NCBI GenBank assembly: GCA_030765045.1
Contig: CM060965.1
Span: 148,054,374-148,118,373 of the forward strand
Length of the DNA stretch: 64,000 nucleotides
Direction: 5' to 3'
Origin: Tenodera sinensis
Taxonomy: Eukaryota > Arthropoda > Insecta > Mantodea > Mantidae
Shown here piece after piece: positions 12,101 through 23,200 of this stretch (position 1 is the stretch's first letter; every line of letters begins with the position of its first letter). The notes beneath the pieces were generated by a model, which made no database searches, was not told the origin of the DNA, and saw only the letters and a program-made list of their open reading frames with translations. The position numbers were made by a program, and so were the translations under genes.

Positions 12101-12488
12101 TCAACTACACTTCAGAGAGTTCTATGTTTGATGGACTGAAGTCATACTTCCTGGAGAAGTATAAGTGCAATTTTAGTGATTTCTTTGCAAATAAAACTTC
12201 TTTAATATAGCTGCAATTATCAACTATGTGTATATGAGATAACTGCAAGGCAAGTGCAATCCTAAGTTTCCCATTTGACTAACAACCTCTTAAGAAATTC
12301 TTATCAGCAAGATGAATATATTTGTTACTACTAGTTCCAGCAATATTCTCCAAGATGCACAAGAGGAAGAAGAGCTAATCACCAACAAGAAGTTCAGTGT
12401 TAGCAAGTTTTTCTTCAACAATATAGTTGCCTATATAAAAACAGGGTATCCCACTTAACATATATGAAGTGATACAAACAGTGAAACC

Positions 12489-12862
12489 TTTTAATGATTT
12501 TATAGAAATATTTGAGTCGACCTATAGACACTTTTAGTTTCACATAACTTACTCCTTATCTGGATGAATCTTCATTATCAAGTGTTTCTCGACGTGTTTG
12601 AAGAGAAAGAATCTCTTGTGGTTGTGATTGTGCTGCTATCTGGATTGCTGGATGTAAACTTCAGGAAGTCATCTACTTGTGGTATTTCAAAATTCATGGT
12701 TAGGTGAACATTCTTCTTTATGTGTATTTTTTCCCAAATAATCAGTTCAGCTGTAGTTTTTACTGCTTTAATAATTTCATATTCTGTTTTATGGTGTGTA
12801 AGTTAAGTGAAACTAAAAGTGCCTATAGGTTGACTCACATATTTTTGCAAAATCATTAAAAA
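12489..12862. mobile_element. Foldback/MITE-like element with ~64-bp terminal inverted repeats
   Basis: Arms 12489-12552 and 12798-12862 are inverted copies at about 85-90% identity by eye. The best-conserved core is CCTATAGRCACTTTTAGTTT. The 245-bp interior has no coding content. No obvious target duplication could be fixed because the outer flanks are AT-rich. Confidence 0.65.
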
Positions 12863-14114
12863 TAGGATATTGCATAATGATGTGATAAAAAGTGTATCAT
12901 GGGCCTATGTAGTGTGATGTAGAGGGTTCAATGGAATTCTGCATAGGTTTAAATGAAAATATGTTATTTGAAAAATTTGTCCACATAGGAAATGTCATGC
13001 ATAAGAACATTCAGGACTGGAACAAAGCAAAACTTTCTATAAATCTCAGTGCTGGGTAGTAGTATTCCACTAATGTAAGGAATCATACACCAGTGTTGAC
13101 AATATCTCCAAAATACTGCAGTGTATGTTGTATGTTCCTGGAACAACTGGATAATCTGTCAAGTGTATTTTCAACGTTATGAATATACATAGGACTGCGA
13201 AAAAGTGTGTTTCTGTAGAAACTCAGAAACCTGTCTTAACAGTTAAGACATCTCATGAAAAGTCAGCAGCTCCAAAATCAAATTTGTAGTTCTGAACTTA
13301 TTATGAGTAATTAATTCCTATCCACATTTAAAATTATATGCTGATGTAAAGAACATTAAATATCTTCAAATAATTACATTATTTGGTGAGATTGTTTTGA
13401 GATTACCCTGTATTTAGGCAAAATATTGATGGAGAAACACTTTCATCTAAACAAGTTGTTCACTTTAATGATCATAGCTTTTTGTTTGCTTAGTTTAAAC
13501 AGTAAGTGAACAAATTGTAAGAAGTGTCAGATTAGTTGGCATCAATTATGAGTTGAGGATAGTACTCTCTGAAACATATTTATCAAGGTCTTCATTACAG
13601 AGATGAAGCAGGAGTGTTGGAGTTGCTTATGTATTTCTCACATAAATTAGAAATGTGAAAGTTGAAACAGTTTTTGATTGACAAGGATTGCAAAATTTTA
13701 AGTGTGATTTTTTTTTTACTAGGAAGCATAACAACAGTCTTTGTGGTATCCCCTTAGGAAGATGGCTAGCTGATACAAGATGCAGCAGGAATTGCGACTG
13801 ACTCAAAACTTTTCATACATGTCCCAAAGGCACATAATTAACAACCATTTAAACAACTCCAGGAGATCATATGCTCCATTAGATCTTTGTAATAGTTGCT
13901 CAGGCTGTTTTGGATCTAGCATATTCAAATTAAAGTTACTTTTAAAATGATCAATCCAATGTGTTTCACTTACCTTATGGATCTTCCCTAACTGAATGTT
14001 AATATACTTCTAAGCAACATTACACTTTAAAAGAAATCATCCTTAATGGCAACTTATACAAGGTGTTCAAAGCCCACAAAAGTAATCAATGGGAAATTTA
14101 GAAAAAATAATTCT
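12863..14114. other. No feature recognised; PDSS2 3' flank
   Basis: This is the sequence downstream of the PDSS2 stop codon on the minus strand and presumably contains the 3' UTR. No clear polyadenylation signal was found by eye within ~150 bases of the stop, and no second gene was seen. Confidence 0.4.
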
Positions 14115-14270
14115 TCACAGGTCTCCCATTGCCACGATTATGTTCGATAGAGCAGTTCTTGCATCACTTTCTTGAAAGACTTGCAGAACTTCCATTGCTT
14201 TCTGTGAATGATCTTTTTGAAGTTGTTTTGTCTGAGATATGCCAGGGCCTTTAAGGACTCTGCCATGAAC
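14115..14270 (-). CDS. PDSS2: PDSS2 exon 6 (terminal, with stop)
   Basis: The exon is 156 bp including TGA (14117-14115). It encodes VHGRVLKGPGISQTKQLQK, then KAMEVLQVFQESDARTALSN and IIVAMGDL. This matches the C-terminal 'NKALEALESF...SEARSALENIVFAV' pattern of the family. The acceptor is TTTTCCAG|GTTCAT. Joining it to exon 5 keeps the frame and completes the protein at family length. I saw no obvious AATAAA close downstream. Confidence 0.9.
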   Translation of the reverse strand, partial: VHGRVLKGPGISQTKQLQKDHSQKAMEVLQVFQESDARTALSNIIVAMGDL

Positions 14271-17200
14271 CTGGAAAATTTAAGAGCATTATAGTCACAA
14301 TACTATAATTTGTTTTACTTTCTCTAACACATACTATTAGTAGGAACATAACAGTGTTGTATTCCATATAAAAAATTTGATATTGAGATTTGGCAACCAC
14401 ATGTTTAAGACCCCTGAAAAAAAAGTGTGAGTGTGCACCTAAGTTAACGCCTAACTGAAAAATGAAAAGCTGTTTTTGTTGTTGTTTTTGCTCTTTTAAT
14501 TGGATTTTCTCCTTTTTCTACGGGCTTCCCAATAATATTTACAAGTATAAAGTTGAACTGGAACACTAACATTAATTTTTGAGACTGTGATACATTGGAT
14601 TAGGTGGTCTCTATTGATTATTGTCTGTGGGTCATTGCATATTGTGCATCTTGGAGAATTGAAGATATTGATCTTGAACAGGTGGGCAGCCAGACAGTCC
14701 TGTCCAGTCGTCAAGCAAAAACGGTCCACTGCTGAGCTTCTTGGAGATTCTGGTATGGTATTAGTATTTTCCAAGAGTGTTTTCCATGATTTATTTGTAC
14801 TTTTTTCATGACAATTATGTTGCCAATGTGTATGGGTTACTGAATTTATATAAGTTTGATGTATTGTAAGAAATTTTAGTTGAATTCATTTGTTTTATAT
14901 CTGTTCCTTTCCTGGCCGGTCAGCTTTTTCATTTCTAGTAATGCCACAATGGGCTGGGATCCATTGGAAACAAATTTCTTTCTCTTTCCTTTTTTCTTTT
15001 ATTTCTAAAATTTTAAGCGTGTGTGTGTGGAATCTCTAATATTTATGTGGCACAACAATTGGATCAAGGAAGCTCTTACACCTTATAGTTTTCAATCATA
15101 ATGAGATATGAGAGATCCTAGAGAAATGAAAAAGGTAAAAAGCTTGCAGTAAATGCAGGCACCTGTTTGTTCTTTTCTATTGGTTAAAGATCCAGCTGTA
15201 TAAATATGAAGCCACTCACCTTCTGGGTAACAGGAATGGATTGTTCCTAAAGCAGCCGTTTTCAGAATTTTATTATCTACACATTTTTTTGAGTGTATGC
15301 ATTCTAACAGGTTTTATTTGTAATAGAGAGGTAGTTTTTCTATTTTTTTCCCCCTATAGGTAGGCTGTATTTTTAATGCAGGTTCCTAATTTGGTTAATA
15401 AAACTTTTATTTGTAGGCGGGGGGAGTTGTAAATATTCCAGTACATATTATGAGGCAGTCAAAATAATTTTTCACACATTTCTCTTTCATATTGTAATGG
15501 CATATTCTTAGTAGCCACTTGAAGAGTTGTTACAGGTGTTGATTTTACCCCAGCCTGAGAGCCTGATTTTGTATTACTTCTAATTGGTTGAGTTGCATAA
15601 GCAATCAAATTTGTTTCCACCGAAGTGCAAACTCGTTCAATCAATTTTGAGTAACTATGAGTGGTAATTAACATTTTTGAGCTTTACTAACTTTTACTTA
15701 GGTAGTGCATATGTTTTGCAGAAGTCTGCATCATCAGCTACCATCGTCTGACAGCTGGAATGATTTGAAGCATTTCCTCTGGTGTCTCAAAACTCTCCTA
15801 CTGGGCTTCTGATGAACTTTAAAGTGGGTTGTTTTACTTGGGAATTTTGAAATTCATTAGCATTGATTCATATTAGGAATGTCTTCTCCCAAATTTCAAG
15901 TTCTATTGCTTTTTGCACTGGTTTCAAGAGGTGGCCATTGTTTTTAATGTTGTGGCTGAAGTTTCAAAAATGATACACTACTACAAATTTTTCTGGGTGT
16001 TTGTACTTTGTGTGCCTGAGGTGCTCCTTGAGACTAGTTTTGCTGTTCCATTGTATATTTTTTCACAATAACTTCACAAGTGATTTTGTTAATGTCTGAT
16101 TTCTTTGAAGCATGTGTTATCTCTGAACCATTGCTTTAATATCCTTACACTGTATCTATTTCTGGGACTCAATGTTGTAACCTTGGAAGATCTTTTAAAA
16201 TTTTTTCATAAACTTTGGATGGTGTGTGAATTTGTTTTAACTTTTTCTTGCAATGCAAGATGTCGGAGTGTTCGATGTTGACCCGTGGTAGGATCCATAA
16301 ATTTGCCGAAAAAAACTTGAAAACCACAAAAAAAATAGCAGATGAGAACAAAATTCTAAAATTTAGAGATGGAAATTGCTGTAGAAATGAAAGAAACATA
16401 TTACAACCGATACAAGACGGAAATAGCAAGCACTTAGAAAATCGGCATGGTCCGCGGGATGCCGAGACGATAGCGTCCTTGCAAACAGTTATCGAAATTC
16501 TCAACAAGGATCTAAAAAGGGCTCAAGAAGAGCTCAAAACGTTACGGATTGAGAATGAGCAACTAAAAAGTAAAGTTAAATGTGAAGAAAGGACATATGC
16601 TGCTACCACGAAAATTTCGACACGTGGTGAAACCTCAAAACCAACAACGCAAAAAAGCACGGAAACGCAGGTAAAGGAAAAAAGGAAGCACCATGGATCA
16701 CATCAAGATGAAAGAAGAGAAAACAAAATTACAAACAGTGCGAAACCTGAAGAAATTATGCTTATAGGCGACTCGATTATCAAACATGTAAATCTGAGTG
16801 AAGTAGCCAAAGTGCAAGTGTATAGGGGCATAAAAGCAAGTCAGATGCAAAACGTGATACTAAACAACAGTGTACCAGCAAAAAGTGAACCAAAACTGGT
16901 TTATCTACACGTAGGCACAAATGATATAAACATTAGGAAGTGTCCAGAAGAGGTTATGGGCGACATATACAGTGTTATAAAATGTGTCAAAAACAAAATA
17001 CCCTAAATCTAGAGTGGTAGTAAATGGAATCTTAAACAGAAACGATGTAAGCCCCAGGTACATCAAACTTGTAAATGAAAATATACGTTGGGCCTGTGAT
17101 GTTTTAAAAAGTGTGTTTGTAGATGTAAATAAGCAGATAGGCAGTGATTGTTTAGGAAGAGACGGCTTACATCTAAATAGGAAGGGAACTTACAAACTGG

Positions 17201-20200
17201 GAAATATAATGAATAGTGTAATAAAATTGTGTATGGGGCAGGGAAACTAGTGACCAGGGGAGGTACAGCTACAGCTAAACAGGAAATAAAAGGCTGCAAA
17301 AGACATGAAGGACAGACACAAATAGGTAAGGTGAGTGACTATGTAAATCTTTGCTTACAGGTAGCTAAAAATAATAACATTATAGATGCAAAAAAGAGTT
17401 CAAAAATAAATGTAGATAAAGAAAATTCAAATAACACAAAACATTTTAAAATATTTCACCAAAATATACAGTATATCGCAAATAAACGAGCAAGGGTGTA
17501 ACAAATAATTATGGAAGTTCAACCGAAAATACTGGTCTTCTCTGAACATGGGCTAAAACATGAGGAAATTAAGGTAAATTGCTATGAAAACTATGTGTTG
17601 GCAAGTAGCTATTGTAGAGAAAACCATAAAAGTGGGGGAGTAGCAATTTATGTAATAAAGGGTACTAAATATAAGGAAATTGACTGCAAAGAATATTCTG
17701 AGGAAATGAGTAGTGAAATGTGCGGTATTGAAATAAATTTTAAAAAAAGGAAAGCTAGTAGTTTTGGGAGTTTACAGCCCCCCAATATCAGACAAAACTA
17801 ATTTTCTAGCAAAACTAGATACATGCCTTACCAATACAATAAAAAACAACAAAATTATAGTTATAGGTGACGTGAATATAGATATCTTAACAGAGGGAAT
17901 TAAGAAACGATTGTTGCTGGAACTTTTGCAAAGAAATAATCTAGTTCAAATAAGAACGTGTGCAACTAGAGTGACGAAAACATCATCAACATGCATAGAT
18001 CACATATACACAAACCTAAAAAGGGAATCAGTAGAGGTAAAAATAATCATGGGTGGGCTTAGCGATCATTATGGGCAATTAGTAGAATGTAGTGATATTA
18101 ATATACAAGGAGGGACAACTAAATCGCTAGTAGAAATCAAAAGAATCATAAATAATACCACATTAAATTCTCTAAGAGCCTATATTAAACAGGCAACCTG
18201 GACAAACATATATAATACAACAGAAATACATGATAAGTTTGAGCACTTTATGAATATATTAAAATCATGTTTAGAGGAGTCAGTACCATTACGAAAGGTG
18301 TTCTGTAATAAACATAAATCTGACAACTGGCTGACAAAAGGCATAAATAGGTCCTTAGCGAGAATGCAGTTTTTAAATAGTCTAAAGTGTAATACGCTAG
18401 GGGAGAAGTCTCTCACGTACATATTAAATTATAAAAACACACTAAATAAAGTAATAAATGAAGCAAAGAAATTACATAACAGAAGAATCATTCAAAAGGC
18501 TGAAAACAAATCAAAAAAGACATGGGATATAATAAAAGTCATTCATAAAGAAAGTGATTCAAAATGGGCAGAAAATCTTAAAATTCAAACAAATAATGAG
18601 CTAATATTAAATCCAAAAGATATAACCAGATCACTAAATGAATATTATATAAATATTGTAACAAATTTGGGAATAAAGAAAATGAAAATGCAATCAACAA
18701 ATGAAACAGTAATCTGCAATTCTTTAGTAATAAGAGAAACTACAAAGGAAGAAGTCATCAAACAAATAAACTCATTAAAGTGTAAAAAATCCTATAGCTT
18801 AGATCAGTACTCAAATGAGATGGTCAAATATTGCAAACATGAGATAGCAGAGATTCTAACACACCTAATAAACGAAAGTTTTTACAGTGGAACATTTCCA
18901 AATATATTAAAGTATACAATAGTTAGACCAATTTATAAAAGAAAGGGTTCCAAACTAATGATGGAAAACTATTGGCCAATATCTTTATGTTCTGGATTTT
19001 CAAAAATTATGGAAGGCATATTTCTAGAACAGCTGCAAAAATTCTGTAACAAATTCAACATTGTATCTGAGTATCAGTTCGGCTTTCAAAAAAAGAAATC
19101 GACCATACATGCAATCAGCAAGGGAAACGACATAATTATTAAGGCATTAGACAGAAAAGAATATGTGCTTGCAATCTTTCTTGGCCTTTCGAAGGCATTC
19201 GACTGTGTAGACATTGAAAAATTGATAGAAATATTAGAAAATTATGGTGTTAGAGGTGTACCACTAGAATGGATAAGATCTTACTTGACAAATAGAGAGC
19301 AATGTGTAGAGATAGTACACAATACAAATGGAAATCTTAAAAAAGTTCGATCTCCATTTAAACGCATAACACATGGCATACCACAGGGTTCAAAATTGGG
19401 ACCATACCTATTCATCCTGTATATAAATAGTCTGTTTAAAAAAAATACACAAAGCAGGAGGTCTAGCTATAGGATATGCTGACGATACTACCATAGTTAT
19501 AACTGCCAACACTACAGTTGATGTGCAGATCAAAGCAAATAAAATATTAAAAATCATAGATACACATTTTGCAGAATTGGGGATGGCACTAAATATAAAC
19601 AAAACACAATGGATGCAAATTAGTATAAGCAATGAAACACAATCAAATATTACCTTGGTAATACAAGATAAACAAATCAAACAGATAAATCAAACTAACT
19701 TTTTGGGATTAATTATTGATAATAATTTAAAATGGAATAAACATACAGAAAGGATTTCAAAGAAAATAAATAGTGGTATCTACATATTAAAACAGGTAGC
19801 ACAAATTATGGCAGAGGATAGTGTAATACAGGTATATTATGCTTTTGTACATTCGCATCTCAAATATGGGCTGATACTATGGGGATCAGCAAATATGAAA
19901 CATTTACTGAAAATATTCAGGCTACAAAAAAGAGCAATAAGGGTAATAAAAAAAATACAGACTAGAATCTCATGTAGAGACGCTTTCAAAGAATTAAATT
20001 TACTAACACTACCTTGCTTGTACATTTATGAATGTCTCAAGCATGTAATAAAGGCACATAAAGACGATAAAAACATGAATGTACACAATCATGACACTAG
20101 AACTAGGCAAAACTATTTTAGAAGTAGATTAAGAGGCTCCCTTGGAAAGAAATGTATTGAGAGTAATGCAAAGGATTTATATAATCACTTACCTGGTGAA

Positions 20201-23200
20201 ATTAAGGAAATAAAGAATGAGGTGAAAATGAAAATGGAAATAAAGTCCTATCTCATCAAAAATGTATTTTATTCTGTAGAAGAGTATAAGGCAGGAAGAA
20301 ATGTACGCTGTTAGTTTACCTCTCCTTTAAGAGTAGCTCTGAAGTTAAAATCTGATACTTGTGTATACTTAACTAAAATTGTAATCTCATGAAACTCTTA
20401 AAATTATAAAAATTGTAAACGTATTCACTTGTCTTATGTACAAAATTCTTCAAATTGTAAAACTTATGTTTTTTTTATTTTTTATCTGACGAACCTTGTA
20501 AATTTTATTACATTGGTGAATAAACTGATACTGATACTGATACTTGTCTATTTCTGCTTTTGGAGTGGTTATGTCTGATATCTGTTTCTTCTTTTTTAAT
20601 TTCTGTAGTTTTTTGTGCACTTATGACAAGCTGAAACCATTGTTCTCTTTTCCATTTTAATTCTTCCTTGTATTCTATTTCATTTAATGGGATGTTGAGA
20701 AATCTGTGTAGAAGGCTGTTTATAATAGCATATTTGTGTTTGCTAGAGTTGAAACTGCTTATTTATGTGTGGTTTTCTGTTGGGTATCTTTTCTGTATAT
20801 ACCAAATTCAAGTTGACTGTTTCTGATAACTCTTAGGTTTAGGAAGGGAAGTATTCCATCTGTTTCTTTCTCCATTGTGAATTTTATTTCTGTAACCTGC
20901 AAATTCAAATTTAAAAGTTTTTGAGATCTTCTAGTTTTTAATTTACTATTGCAAGGATATTATCAATGTACAGGAACCATATTCTAAGAATATGGGGAAA
21001 AGAAGTAGTGATCTGAGTTTCAAAAACCTTATAAAAAGATCAATAAGGGGCTTTCCATCATAAGACGAGAATTTTGCTTGTATATTTTCCTGTGAAAATG
21101 AATTCAGTCCCTGTTCATTCCAAAAACTTTTGTCTGAAGTAATTTCTTCTATCACTACAAATGGTCATGTCATTCAGTAGCTTGTTTTAAATGCCTTACT
21201 GGTATATTAAATGTTCAACCAATTTTAATGAATTTTGACATAAGTATAAATTATCAGTTGATGCCCAAATTTACAATTTTCACCCATAGAGGAAATGAAG
21301 AAACTGGGAAGAACAAAGTAGCAGCCACTCAGCAGGCAGCTTAGGGAAGAGATCTTTAATTAAATATGTCCTACACATACTTTTTAATAAGTCAAGCCTT
21401 GTGAGTGTTAAATATAATTAAATCTTCCAAACATAGTGAATTACATTACTATGTAATGCGTATTCAGTGTGTCATGCTAGGAAAATTACCAACATGAATG
21501 TAATATTAATGAATGTTCTTGGTATTGTTTTATCGGGATTATGCAACACTATACTTTAAATGGCACAGCTACATATAATGTAGTTTATTTATGATCAATT
21601 TAAATTACAAAATTCATTTATGCCAACAAACTTACTGTTGGTGTTTTTAAACACACAAGCCGTGTGTGGGTAATGTTTGAGAGGTAGAACTGGAACTTAA
21701 AAATTCAATGCCACAGCTGGGACTTGAACCACAGACCTTCCGCTTACCTTTGTGGTTTACCAGGAGAAATACGAACTGGTTTGAGAATTCGATGCCATTC
21801 TGGAAGATTGTCACAGTAGCTCAATGGTTAGAGCAGCCGCCTGGTAAGTGGAAGGTCTGTGGTTCAAGTCCCAGCTGTGGCATTAAATTTTTAAGTTCCA
21901 GTTCTACCTCTCATACAAAATTCAATTTAAGAGGAAGGAGTATGTATGGTATGTAAGCAGCAGCAACATTAGCAGTGACCATGAGACGCTGATTTGTTCA
22001 TTCTGAATCAGAAAGCTCAGAGAAAGATGATCACAGGCTCTTTCCCCTTCCACCCAGATGCCGCCCAGATTATCTTTCGTCACCACACCCCTCGCCTATA
22101 GTTGAAGTTATCCCCACACCTCTCCGCACCACTTGCAGTATCACCAAGATGTGAAGATGTTGGAAGCCAAGGTGCAGTCCAAAATTGCATCCATAATGAA
22201 AACATTGGCACTCTTATATGTATTAGCGGTGTAAAAACATTTTAAATGAAACAAAATGGGTAAATAGAAATAGGAAATGCAGGAATGCATTTTGGCATGA
22301 TATCTGATGTCAAAGATATTTGAACTAGTCCTTTTGATGTAATGTTATGCTTTCTTTCTTATTTTTATTTATTGGGAGGGCATCATCCTATAGTCCTTCA
22401 TTGCAACCTGCCACTGTGTACTTGTGCTTTAAATAACATCACAGAAGGCCAAGAGATGTAGTCTCTCCACTTGGTTTTTCAGACTAGGCAACAGCTGAAG
22501 TAAAAGGCTAAACACATGGCTCCTTCTTTTACTGTTTACAGGGGTTTGCAGTGTCAAGGCTGGATCTGCTTCACATATTTAGTACTTAAAATTACTGTTC
22601 TGAGTTGTTTAAATAACCAATATTCCTGTCAGGTTAATTTAACGTTAAATTGTTATGCTTAATATTCACCATGAATAGCCATTATTTCAGATAAACCTTT
22701 TTTTATGCTGACAGGTCTACCATGAGCATTTAATTGCAGTAAAAGATGATGATGATTATCAATAAAATTCTCTTCCCTTCTCAGCCCTCCAGTATATGTT
22801 GTTTGCTAATGCTGGATTTCTGACAACGAAGTCATTAATCCTCTTGTTCTCCAATATTTTTCACTGATGGATGGGGCACTAGAAGTGGCCGGGCATATTT
22901 GAAGCTGGTCTCGATCCATTTCCTCTTGCAGATCACATAGAGGACAGAGTGGTGACAAATATATCCCAATTCTGTTTAAATGTGGTGCTGTTTTTATAAT
23001 TATAAAAGGTGATGGCGATGAGCTTTTGACTCTTTCGTTATCTCGGGTCGTGGTACTGGATGGAATGAACATACACTCAGGGTTAACTTTAGTGAAATAT
23101 TTTATTCGCACCTTCTTGTTCACAATATTTAAATCGTATCACAGTAGCAAGTCTTTTATTTCAGTAGATCGACTTCCCTAGCATCGCCGAGATTTAATGT

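Larger units (their letters stand above)
16240..20547 (+). mobile_element. CR1/L2-type non-LTR retrotransposon, near full length
   Basis: ORF1 (16248-17250) and ORF2 (17229-20314) are followed by a 230-base AT-rich 3' UTR ending in repeats of ACTGAT (20525-20547), the short microsatellite tail typical of this clade rather than a poly(A). It lies inside the Penelope-like remnant, so it inserted later. Three frameshifts and one nonsense codon make it inactive, but the remaining length suggests a moderately recent copy. It is A-rich on its sense strand. Confidence 0.8.
15690..21170 (-). mobile_element. Penelope-like retroelement remnant, interrupted by a LINE
   Basis: On the minus strand, 21160-20560 reads in pieces as a Penelope RT: LMMESPL (PMGSPL-like), WFLYIDNILAIV (YVDD-type box), TMEKETDGILPFLNLRVIRN, LEFGIYRKDT and INSLLHRFLNIPLNEIEY. 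After a gap occupied by the + strand LINE (16240-20547), 16240-15690 continues with KQIHTPSKVYEKILK and a degenerate YxG...KTSLKEHLRHTK block resembling the C-terminal GIY-YIG endonuclease, ending around KAIELEIWEKTFL. The order RT then GIY-YIG is diagnostic for Penelope-like elements. Many stops; long dead. Confidence 0.6.
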
